DNA of 64,000 bases from assembly GCA_036971475.1 (NCBI GenBank), contig JBAIZL010000002.1, positions 172,081,024 to 172,145,023 of the forward strand, given 5' to 3'. The stretch comes from Prosapia bicincta (lineage: Eukaryota > Arthropoda > Insecta > Hemiptera > Cercopidae). This document shows positions 28,809-39,562 of this stretch, one piece after another. Both the position numbers and the translations under genes were made by a program. Every line of letters begins with the position of its first letter. The stretch's first letter is position 1. The notes below the pieces were generated by a model. It had not been told where the DNA came from, searched no databases, and saw nothing but the letters and a program-made list of their open reading frames with translations.

Positions 28809-29614
28809 TCAACCGAGCAGTAAGGGGACGCAGTAATAGCATTACCTGTCCTCCATGTAACTTGGACAGTTCAAATGTCCTTAAAATGGACACCATGTTC
28901 TCTCCTTACCATTGTTAATAACCAATTTTATTTTCTAACGGATTTTATGCACTTTTGGTACCGTTCATTATAATCTCTAATATAAATTATGTTGTTAATT
29001 GTTCCACAAATAGGTTTCATTGCAGAGGTCAAAATTAACCTTTTAAAACCTCAAAAATGAAGCAGACACTTTAATGGCAGCTAAGTTACAAACACAGGGA
29101 AAACAATCATAATTACTGTCTTATAATTAGTATATTCTCATCAGGTTGATAGATAGTTCGTCTAGAGCAGGGGCGCTCAACCTTTTTTTAACGGAGGGCC
29201 AATTACGTGTTCATTTTTCTCGAACCGGGCCGCAGGATTAAAATTTCTCGATTTCAACAATTGGAATAGGTTTTATTTAGTTGCCGTTAAGTTTCAAATA
29301 ATATAGCTTACATTTTAAATTATAATGTAAGCGTACATCCCATACATACACAGCCACTTTATAATTTATGTAGACCTACATACCTGTAACAACGTATCCA
29401 GATATCAAATTCTCTACTTTGTTAATGTGAATATGTTGATACTCACAGCAATTATTTTAAGATTACTACACTTATTAATCATTCTACGCAAGGATTCAAA
29501 ACATAAAAGAACTTTTAACTTGAAAATTAGAAAACATGAAATGAATTCTGAAAAGTGTTTATTTTAATGGGAAATTTGACACTGTTTTTTGTTTGATAAT
29601 TGTTCAATATCTTT

Positions 29615-30654
29615 TTAGTGGTTTGTAATTACTATTTTCAATGTTGATTCCAAGTGAATGTCAGTTAAACGCGTACGAGCTTTAGATTTGATAGATTTCA
29701 TTAACGAAAATGCATACTCACAAATGCAAGTACTACCGAACAAACACGAATTTTTTTATTAAACTATTTCTCAGAATAACCATTTATACAGGGAAATAAT
29801 TTTTGTAGAGATCTAATAATGGAACTTCACAGAAAATTTACTTTTACATGCATGTGCTGCAGATCAATAAGTTCCATTTGAATATTGTGTGGTGCGTCAA
29901 ACAATGAACGGCGATGCAAAGATTTAAAATAACGTTTCAAATTTATTAAGATCATGAAATCGGTTTACAAAATCTTATTTCAAACATTGTATTATATTGC
30001 TATATTTCGAGTAGTCCATGGTGTTATCAGCATCTCTTTAATTCATCTCAATAAGCTAAGGGAAGTTAACCAGAACTTCCTTTTATATTTTCAAACGTTC
30101 TTATAAGACTCAGTGACGAGTGAATTGAATTTTCTTTGCCTTGAAGTGTGGTATTAAATTCGTTCATAAGGTGCATAATATCGGCATAAAGTGCTAAGTC
30201 ACATAACCAGTCTCTATTTTTAAATTCGAATACCGTAATTCCACGATCAGAAAGAAAAATATCAATATATGCACGAAGACTAAATACTATTCTTAAAACT
30301 TTGCCTGCACTCAATCACCGAATATGAGTATAATACATTACATCTTTGAATTCACTATCGATATCATCAAGAAAATCTTTGAGTTGGCGATGGACAAGTC
30401 CTTTCCTACTAATAGTCCTATTTACAACTTTAGTAACAACTTTGATAACATGATCCATCTGTAATGATTTCGAACACAAATTTTGTCTATGAAGAAGACA
30501 GTGAAAGGTTATGAGCTCATTTCCATATAAACTACGTTCTTGATCAAGATATGGCACTAAACCTATGATTTCCAAATCATTGATGGAGCGCCATCAGTTG
30601 CCACACCGCACAGTTTATCCATTCGTACTTTCAATTCAAAACGTTCGAAATATC
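29615..30654 (-). pseudogene. hAT transposase fragment (GTF2IRD2/ZBED-like), broken
   Basis: Read on the minus strand, the order of conserved pieces is that of a hAT transposase. First is FELKVRMDKLCGVATDGAPS (about 30587-30650), containing the TDGAP motif with the first catalytic aspartate. Next come GLVPYLDQERS, FHCLLHRQNLCSKSLQMDHV and DIDSEFKDVMYYTHIR (30318-30575), holding the conserved C/H region, then LSAGKVLRIVFSLR and LCDLALYADIMHLMNEFN (30069-30314). After these are IQMELIDLQ (29857-29883) and the C-terminal dimerisation segment FGSTCICEYAFSLMKSIKSK, ending in TAA at 29615-29617. Breaks: a frameshift between the TDGAP segment and GLVPYL near 30576; TGA at 30315-30317 where the family has tryptophan (R-W-L-S); and further frame changes, since the last three blocks lie in three different frames. 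The N-terminus is absent. Family assignment rests on remembered motifs; no alignment was run. Confidence 0.85.
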
Positions 30655-32706
30655 AAGGTCTGGCACTAAACCTATGTTTTCCAAATCAGTGATGGAGCGC
30701 CATTAGTTGCCACACCGCACAGTTTATCCATTCGTACTTTGAATTCAAAACGTTCGAAATATCAAGGTCTGGCACTAAACCTATGTTTTCCAAATCAGTG
30801 ATGGAGCGCCATCAGTTGCCACACCGCACAGTTTATCCATTCGTACTTTCAATTCAAAACGTTCGAAATATCAAGGTCTGGCACTAAACCTATGTTTTCC
30901 AAATCAGTGATGGAGCGCCATTAGTTGCCACACCGCACAGTTTATCCGTTCGTACTTTCAATTCAAAACGTTCGAAATATCAAGGTATGGCACTAAACCT
31001 ATGTTTTTCTAATCATTGATGGAGCGCCGTCAGTTGCCACACCGAACAGTTTATCCGTTCGTACTTTCAATTCAAAACGTTTGAAATATCAAGGTGTGGC
31101 ACTAAACCTATGTTTTCCAAATCAGTGATGGAGCACCATCAGTTGCCACACCGCACAGTTTATCTGTTCGTACTTTCAGTTCAAAACGTTCGAAATATCA
31201 AGGTGTGGCACTAAACCTATGTTTTCCAAATCAGTGATGGAGCGCCACCAGTTGCCACACCGTAGAGTTTATCCATTCGTACTTTCAATTCAAAACGTTC
31301 GAAATATCAAGGTCTGGCACTAAACCTATGTTTTCCAAATCAGTGATGGAGCGCCATTAGTTGCCACACCGCACAGTTTATCCGTTCGTACTTTCAATTC
31401 AAAACGTTCGAAATATCAAGGTATGGCACTAAACCTATGTTTTTCTAATCATTGATGGAGCGCCGTCAGTTGCCACACCGAACAGTTTATCCGTTCGTAC
31501 TTTCAATTCAAAACGTTTGAAATATCAAGGTGTGGCACTAAACCTATGTTTTCCAAATCAGTGATGGAGCACCATCAGTTGCCACACCGCACAGTTTATC
31601 TGTTCGTACTTTCAGTTCAAAACGTTCGAAATATCAAGGTGTGGCACTAAACCTATGTTTTCCAAATCAGTGATGGAGCGCCACCAGTTGCCACACCGTA
31701 GAGTTTATCCGTTCGTACTTTCAATTTAAATCGTTCGAAATATCAAGGTATGGCACTAAACCTATGTTTTCCAAATCAGTGATGGAGCGCCACCAGTTGC
31801 CACACCGTAGAGTTTATCCGTTCGTACTTTCAATTCAAAACGTTTGAAATATCAAGGTGTGGCACTAAACCTATGTTTTCCAAATCAGTGATGCAGCGCC
31901 ATCAGTTGCCACACCGCACAGTTTATCCATTCGTACTTTCAATTCAAATCGTTCGAAATATCAAGGTATGGCACTAAACCTATGTTTTCCAAATCAGTGA
32001 TGGAGCGCCACCAGTTGCCACACCGTAAAGTTTATCCGTTCGTACTTTCAATTCAAAACGTTTGAAATATCAAGGTATGGCACTAAACCTATGTTTTCCA
32101 AATCAGTGATGGAGCGCCACCAGTTGCCACACCGTAGAGTTTATCCGTTCGTACTTTCAATTCAAAACGTTTGAAATATCAAGGTGTGGCACTAAACCTA
32201 TGTTTTCCAAATCAGTGATGGAGCGCCACCAGTTGCCACACCGTAGAGTTTATCCGTTCGTACTTTCAATTCAAAACGTTTGAAATATCAAGGTGTGGCA
32301 CTAAACCTATGTTTTCCAAATCAGTGATGGAGCGCCACCAGTTGCCACACCGTAGAGTTTATCCGTTCGTACTTTCAATTTAAATCGTTCGAAATATCAA
32401 GGTATGGCACTAAACCTATGTTTTCCAAATCAGTGATGGAGCGCCACCAGTTGCCACACCGTAGAGTTTATCCGTTCGTACTTTCAATTCAAAACGTTTG
32501 AAATATCAAGGTGTGGCACTAAACCTATGTTTTCCAAATCAGTGATGCAGCGCCATCAGTTGCCACACCGCACAGTTTATCCATTCGTACTTTCAATTCA
32601 AAACGTTCGAAATATCAAGGTATGGCACTAAACCTATGTTTTCCAAATCATTGATGGAGCGCCGTCAGTTGCTACACCGCACAGTTTATCCGTTCGTACT
32701 ATCAAT
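30551..32706. repeat. 109-bp tandem array derived from the hAT transposase, about 20 units
   Basis: The period is 109 bases (ccacaccg at 30601, 30710 and 30819). Each unit read on the minus strand encodes YFERFELKVRMDKLCGVATD followed by GAPS, then a frameshifted stretch equivalent to GLVP. The unit is therefore a fragment of the adjacent transposase spanning its TDGAP motif, and the first unit is continuous with the transposase remnant. A four-unit higher-order repeat is visible: the rare marker gtttttctaatc recurs at 31003 and 31439 (436 = 4 x 109). Unit variants differ at accatc/gccacc, ttcgaa/ttgaaa and cgcaca/cgtaga. The array ends at a run of 11 G (32708-32718). Confidence 0.95.
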
Positions 32707-33344
32707 CGGGGGGGGGGGCGTGAGACAAGTTGGAAAATAGTAAGATAAATTCTCATTTAGTTAAAATTTAAGTACACAACTTATCAAAATTTAAAACTAA
32801 ATTAACACCGTAGATTTTTTTACACAAGTAATTTTATTGAACATGATGTTCAGAAAATTTAAATGAAAGGTATGCATTTATAAAAAAAATATAAGTAAAG
32901 GTTGAGCAAATTCCATAAACCTGAAATTAAATCAACACCACAGCTTGAAAAGAATAATAGTACAAAAGTGTCGGGAAACGAATGATTGCCGTTCATTGTG
33001 GCAACAGCGCCACAATGGACTCATCTTCATTTTGGATAAAACACTTAGAAGTGTATCACAGGCAGCTCCTCGATTATACTTGTTTTTTTCAAGCCCGTAC
33101 TTGTGCGAAAAAATATTTTTAGCACTCGTTGAAATAAAAACCACATAAAGGAACAAACTTGATGTTGCTAATGACTTGCGTTGTGCCTTTACTAAAGTAC
33201 AACCTCAAATAGGTATGTTAGTGAAATAAATTCCAGCTCGTCCATCTCACTAACAGGTTTTCCTCTTATAAGTTAAAATTTACCTTGCAAATTAAAACGA
33301 CATGTTACATTAGGTTTCTTGTGAAAGTTTGTATTAATAAATAA

Positions 33345-33348
<4 letters not shown>

Positions 33349-33415
<67 letters not shown>
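33349..33415. repeat. AT dinucleotide microsatellite, about 33 repeats
   Basis: An uninterrupted AT run follows a short (ATAA)n lead-in, inside the right end of the hAT element. It forms a perfectly self-complementary tract and is expected to be length-polymorphic. Confidence 0.98.
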
Positions 33416-33420
<5 letters not shown>

Positions 33421-33527
33421 TATTTCTTTTTAATATGTCCATACCATTTATTATTAGTGTAAAGTGGGTTTTCATTTCAAGAAGAGTGAGCGTGGTATCA
33501 AAACGTTTGGGAACCCCAGGCCTAGAT

Positions 33528-36199
33528 GACATTCAATTCGTCCATTGCTCAAATTCAACTTTCCGTCCAACTACAAGTCAAGTATTTAATCCTTGATCAA
33601 AGTAGTTAATTAATCAGAAGGGATATGAATAACAGAGTTTTTCCCTGTGAACAAAAATTGGAAAAATCACTTCGTGCATTTAAATTGGCAATGTAAGGCG
33701 TAGTAGGTTTCCATAAGATCTATCAACTATTCGGGGCTCTGAGGCTTTTGTATATCACATACATTATTTAATCTGCATGTACGTTACGTCGTAAACTTTG
33801 AAGGTTGGAGGGCCTAACGATGAGGCATGAATTGTGCACTTTAATTGCTGGGAGTTTATGGAAAGTGAAGGTAAACCTCGTCAAAACGGAGATAGCTGGG
33901 CGATGGAGTGAGGGGGGGGGGTTGGCAATGGTATAATGTTAAACAAGTGGCAGTATTCCGAAACTAGAGCATGGGACCAATAGTTTATCAACTAATAACA
34001 ACTAATGAAAGCATAGAAACCGACTAGGAGGAAATAAGAAAGAAACAATTAATGTGGATATATACATAGACAACTACAACGAGAAGAACGAGAGAAATAC
34101 CAGGGAAGAACTGAGGTTCAAGGAATTTAGTAGGATCCGAGATTTGAAAACAATTTAATTAAGGAATATTCGAACACAAGAGAAATTGGTATTCGCCTAG
34201 CGTAAAATCTACAACACGAAAACTATAGTGAGCAACGCTTTAAAGAATGTAAATATTCAATAGAAAACTGTTAGATTTCGAACCAGTTTGTATTAAATAT
34301 GGTTAATAGTGGCGCATTGTATGGTTACCTACATTGCATTGTTCCCGTAATATATTTTAAAGCTATTGCTTTTAGCTTCTTTCCCAAAGAACTGCGATGT
34401 CCCTAAAAATCGCCATGTTGACCAGACCCCCATAAATCACAGCGTATTAATGCTATATGAGCGTACCTAGCGCAATTAATGATAAATAACAGCAAATCGT
34501 AAATCAAAACACGGGGTTAGAGCCCGAGTGGATATATCTTTGCACACAATAGATTGGCGTATGATCGTAAAGTAACCGAACATGTGTTTTTGTGACCTGC
34601 GTGGTGACACCGCGACAATGTGACTATAAACATTTGTCAAGGCCGCGGTAGGTTCGTGTTTGAGGTTATGTCGACGTTTTGTAACAGAACGTAAATCACT
34701 TATAGAACATTTGAAGTTTTCGACTTTAATGCTTCGTGTCAAGTATAACAGTAGTTTTAAAAATATTTCTTTCAGTTCTTAATATTCACTAGGTCAATAA
34801 TTTTTCCAAAAAAAACAAATTCTCTTTAAATTTCAGTTTAGTTTTCCGAATTTTTATATTTTTCTGTTTACGTGAAACATACTAGTTCTGTCTGACACGA
34901 TGTAATTATTACAATACTCACAATTTCGCCACTGACTTGACTAATCATAAGCAAATACATATAAATGTGTAAATTATTATATTTACATCGGGTTTGAACT
35001 TTTTCTGAGTAAAATTACAAGTCATAGTTGGCACAAGAAACATAACGAAAACATTATGTAAAAGTGACAGTCTATTTAAAGTAGATAGAGTGTGCCAATG
35101 GTGAATGAAGTACTGGGCCCAGTTTGTTGTTACGCGTGCGTGAGCGAAAGATTTTCCTTACATTACAACCGTTTCTTGTTCAGAGGTATAATCAGGAAAA
35201 GCTTGTTCTTGATACTTGAAGAAAATTTTTGAGGTTTTAAATGGTACCCAGCCTCCTAATCTTCATCTTAAAGAGAAAACATTGAGGGCGGGACAGAAGA
35301 GAACACGCTACCATCACAAGCAACGCGATAGAAGACGATCGTAACTCTTCAAGAAAGTTTAGGGATTATGCCACTACCATTGCTTCGCTACATCTCATCG
35401 CAGTTTAGCATCATCTAAATACATTTTACATAAATTGAATATTTTGCTTTTGTTATATAGACTCATTTAATTTCAAACAGTTTTGCACTTATTTTAGGGG
35501 GCTACTGCTATTCTCTTCTTAGTTTTTTAATATTTTACACCTATAATAATTTTCTTTCCATTGTGTTTTTACATCATATTTATGTTTTTATTTGCGAATC
35601 GTAATTAAAAATATAAAATTATTACAGTTACAATACTGTAAACCTATTTAACTACCATTTTTATGCCAGTTAGAGAAAATTAAAATTGTAAAATCTTTTA
35701 TTATTTACAACAGAATATCTAATATCTGTACTTTTCTTTCTCGTTAGCTCTTACCACTAGTTAGAAAGTTTTGCCCATATCATAAATACCGTCTTTCAAA
35801 ATCTCTAATATTTGTTCTTTTACTTACATGTAAGCTGCAACCTTCGATTATGTCAGAACGTAAGTATACTCAGAATTCACCTTTTCACATCTGATTTGTT
35901 TGCTTAGTATCCCAACTTTATTAATAACACTTCTTTATATTAAATGGTATATTTATAAATTTGAATTCTAATTTTACTTGAGTTGCTACTACTTATTTTA
36001 TTTAGATTGACTAATGTAATACACATAATTTTGTTTTCAGCTTAGTTTACTCAGACGACAAATAATGAATTTCAGTAACAATGTATGACTGAATATTTTC
36101 CTCACATCTGAAATTGGCGGAATTTTGTATATCTGGTTGTAGATTTCTGGTAGTATATTTGGGCCATTATTTACCTCTATATTGATTCCTATGGGTGTC
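33528..36199. other. Unique AT-rich intergenic DNA, no gene supported
   Basis: No recognisable protein, tRNA, rRNA or repeat family was seen. A short G run occurs near 33912-33921. Minus-strand open frames at 34476-34742 and 36037-36279 have no recognisable motif; the second runs into the neighbouring 142-bp repeat. The stretch may be intron or intergenic. Confidence 0.6.
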
Positions 36200-36752
36200 G
36201 TCGACAGTTTAATGGAGACTTTATTGCTTAAGAGAGGATGCCTCAATGTCTGTGACACGTAACTGCAATTACTTCGCACACAGTACTTAGTACAGATGTT
36301 CTAGAACAAGTACAGATATGTTGATTCGTATGTGTTTCGTTGTCGACAGTTTAATGGAGACTTTAATGCTTAAGAGAGGATGCCTCAATGTCTGTGACAC
36401 GTAACTGCAAGTACTTCGCACACAGTACTTAGTACAGATGTTCTAGAACAAGTACAGATATGTTGATTCGTATGTGTTTCGTTGTCGACAGTTTAATGGA
36501 GACTTTAATGCTTAAGAGAGGATGCCTCAATGTCTGTGACACGTAACTGCAAGTACTTCGCACACAGTACTTAGTACAGATGATCTAGAACAAGTACAGA
36601 TATGTTGATTCGTATGTGTTTCGTTTTCGACAGTTTAATGGATACTTATGTGCTTAAGAGAGGATGTCTTAATATCTGTGACACGTAATTGTAAGTACGT
36701 CGCACACAGTACTTAGTACAGATGTTCTAGAACAAGTACAGATATGTTGAAA
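36200..36752. repeat. 142-bp tandem repeat, about 3.9 units
   Basis: The unit start gtcgacagttt is at 36200, 36342 and 36484, with a mutated start (ttcgacag) at 36626, so the period is exactly 142. Each unit carries the dyad GTACTTAGTAC and the 12-bp perfect palindrome TGTTCTAGAACA (36297-36308, 36439-36450, 36723-36734); in unit three it is mutated to TGATCTAGAACA. Units two and three are nearly identical, while the fourth is the most diverged. Confidence 0.95.
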
Positions 36753-38065
36753 CGTTTCGCCCAAGACTAATTTAACACCAGCGCATCCAACAGAACCAGC
36801 TATGTTGGGTTTATTCTAGTAAATTTAGGGAAGAAATTTGCACTACAGGAACTTTATAGGTTTTGCGACCGGAAAATAATTTTCGACTTGACGAATATTT
36901 GACAGTACGACGAGCAGAAAGATCCTGAACACATAACCGGAGAGGCGTGGAATTGCGCGTTGCGTGCCGACGGTCCGGGCCACACAATTACCTAGTAAAG
37001 GTTACATAAAGGAGACGAAGAGATATTGATAGACTCGACCTCACAACCCAGCTGATTTCTCTCCGCTGTTTGTATGACGTAAGGGGACGGAACAAAAACA
37101 CAGTGACTTCTCACGTAAGTGTCGGGTCAGGGGTCGCGGGGCAATGGGGTAATTGAAAGGACAAGATGGCGACCTATGAGAAGTGCCTAGTCGGTCGTTG
37201 CCTCGACTTGTTTTAACCTGTTAAATAATGGTCAAAATGCTTGTAGTATATTGAACTGTAAAACGGAGTGTTTGAGGTAAGTTATGTAAGTTTATGTGGA
37301 TTTCGCTACCTTTACAGCAGTTTTAAAATATTTTTACTTGTCAATTGAAAAATAGTTGTTTTATTCAAAACACCTAATAATGTTTTAATGCTTATAGCAT
37401 ATGTACGAGTATTTTATTTTAAACATTCTTAGAGTAAGATTAAAAAAAACAAAGGAATTCAAACACTTGGCCATTGCTGTCTCAAATGACGGAAAATTAA
37501 AGACAGATTTTTAAGGGCAAGATTTTTAACCGCTGAATGTTTGAATAATTCAATATGGGGAGTAAAACTATGGGAGCAACGCAGAGCAGAATTTACAAAG
37601 CAGTAGTTTGAACCAATAATGCCATATGCGGAAACACGGCCGGCCACAGGGTACACAAAACTATCATGGTAACGGCGAGATATTGGGAAGATCACGAAAC
37701 TACCTTCTTCAATACATGTTGGGAAAAGATAGACTAATGAGTATATCAAAGAAAAAGAACAAAATTCTTAATACGGGTGGTGGTGTGTGTTTTGTTTTTA
37801 TTAAAAGCTTATATTTCGCTTAAACAAAGTAAATTTTTACTATACAAATATTCTTTGAACTTAGCATGTGAGGTTATATTAAACACAAATAAAACATACA
37901 AAAAACTCACAAATTATCCATTTATTTACTCCATTATCATATATCTAATCCATTATTTACAATAATTGATTAATTTTTGGGTGTTGTGTATGTTTTAATT
38001 TGTTTTTATATTTATACTGTACAAGTAAAAGCATATAATTTTACTGTACTCAGTTAGTACAGCCA
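36753..38065. other. Unique DNA with a GC-richer core, no confirmed gene
   Basis: This is single-copy-looking sequence between the 142-bp and 106-bp arrays. The 36930-37210 part is richer in GC and CpG than its surroundings and contains the candidate promoter/first exon listed separately. Overlapping open frames on both strands at 37459-37823 have no recognisable domain and are treated as chance. Confidence 0.55.
36930..37282 (+). promoter_or_regulatory. Candidate promoter or untranslated first exon
   Basis: A CpG-bearing, GC-richer patch includes AAGATGGCGAC (37163-37173), a strong match to the YY1/Pho core that often sits just downstream of start sites. Its ATG opens only 16 codons (37166-37216, ending TAA), which would act as an upstream frame if transcribed. 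A consensus splice donor GAG|GTAAGT follows at 37277-37282, and another GTAAGT lies at about 37114. Together these fit a non-coding first exon on the plus strand. No TATA box or downstream coding exon was identified, so this remains a weak inference. Confidence 0.25.
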
Positions 38066-39562
38066 GTTAGTAAAATACGATAACCTTTGTTTCACAGAGC
38101 AAGCTTCTATTTGGCTCAGTTTTGTAGGTATATATTTCTACGTAAATAGACAGTAATCGATGTCAACTGAGTTTAGTAAAATACGATAACCTTTGTTTCA
38201 CAGAGCAAACTTCTATTTGGCTCAGTTTTGTAGGTATATATTTCTACGTAAATAGACAGTAATTTATGTCAACTGAGTTTAGTAAAGTACAACAACCTTT
38301 GTTTCACAGTGCAAGCTTCTATTTAGCTCAGTTTTGTCGGTATATATTTCTACGTATATAGACAGTAATCGATGGTAACTGAGTTTAGTAAAGTACAACA
38401 ACCTTTGTTTCACAGAGCAAACTTCTATTTGGCTCAGTTTTGTAGGTATATATATCTACGTAAATAGACAGTAATCGATGTCAACTGAGTTTAGTAAGGT
38501 ACGATAAACTTTGTTTTACAGAGCAAGCTTCTATTTAGCTCAGTTTTGTAGGTATATATTTCTACGTAAATAGACAGTAATCGATGTCAACTGAGATTAG
38601 TAAAGTACGATAACCTTTGTTTCACAGAGCAAGCTTCTATTTGGCTCAGTTTTGTAGGTATATATTTCTACGTAAATAGGCAGTAATCGATGGCAACTGA
38701 GTTTAGTAAAGTACAACTACCTTTGTTTCACAGAGCATGCTTTTATTTGGCTCAGTTTTGTCGGTATGTTATATATTTCTACATAAATAGACAGTAATCG
38801 ATGGTAACTGAGTTTAGTAAAGTACAACAACCTTTGTTTCACAGTGCAAGCTTCTATTTAGCTCAGTTTTGTAGGTATATATATCTACGTAAATAGACAG
38901 TAATCGATGTCAACTGAGTTTAGTAAGGTACGATAAACTTTGTTTTACAGAGCAAGCTTCTATTTAGCTCAGTTTTGTAGGTATATATTTCTACGTAAAT
39001 AGACAGTAATCGATGTCAACTGAGATTAGTAAAGTACGATAACCTTTGTTTCACAGAGCAAGCTTCTATTTGGCTCAGTTTTGTAGGTATATATTTCTAC
39101 GTAAATAGACAGTAATCGATGGCAACTGAGTTTAGTAAAGTACAACTACCTTTGTTTCACAGAGCATGCTTTTATTTGGCTCAGTTTTGTAGGTATATAT
39201 TTTTACGTAAATAGACAGTAATCGATGGCAACTGAGTTTAGTAAAGTACAACAACCTTTGTTTCACAGAGCATGCTTTTATTTGGCTCAGTTTTGTAGGT
39301 ATATATTTCTACGTAAATAAACAGTAATCGATGTCACCTGAGATTAGTAAAGTACGATAACCTTTGTTTCACAGAGCAAGCTTCTATTTGGCTCAGTTTT
39401 GTAGGTATATATTTCTACATAAATAGACAGTAATCGATGTCAACTGAGTTTAATAAAGTACGTGTTTCACAGAGCAAGCTTCTATTTGGCTCAGTTTTGT
39501 AGGTATATATTTCTACATAAATAGACAGTAATCGATGGCAACTGAGTTTAGTAAAGTACGAT

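Larger units (their letters stand above)
27729..29159. other. Unique AT-rich intergenic DNA between satellite and hAT element
   Basis: No convincing gene is present. The region holds a small open frame with a good start context (27850-28017) and inverted copies of a 15-bp motif (27947-28808). The rest is AT-rich single-copy-looking sequence. Confidence 0.7.
29168..33519 (-). mobile_element. Decayed hAT-family DNA transposon carrying an internal satellite
   Basis: The left end begins CAGGGGCGCTCAACC (29168-29182). The right end read inward is CTGGGGTTCCCAAAC (33505-33519), matching at 10 of 15 positions. Flanking octamers GTCTAGAG (29160-29167) and GCCTAGAT (33520-33527) match at 6 of 8 positions, as expected for an aged 8-bp hAT target-site duplication. 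The gagggcc and cgggccgca patches just inside the left end are also typical of Charlie-like hAT ends. Inside, on the minus strand, is a broken transposase (29615-30654), followed by a 109-bp array made from it and an AT microsatellite. The N-terminal part, including any BED zinc finger, was not found between 32719 and 33504. The element is non-functional. The exact ends are less certain than the family call. Confidence 0.75.

Noticed and set aside
32932..33156. Overlapping frames on both strands inside the hAT element as the missing transposase N-terminus
   Set aside because: Neither translation shows a BED zinc finger or other hAT N-terminal motif.
33305..33532. 75-codon minus-strand frame rich in Tyr-Ile
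   Set aside because: It is the translation of the AT microsatellite.
34476..34742. 88-codon minus-strand frame
   Set aside because: No recognisable domain, no start or splice context, and no other support.
37459..37965. Overlapping frames on both strands near 37.5-38.0 kb
   Set aside because: Frames on opposite strands overlap, have no motifs, and are compatible with chance.
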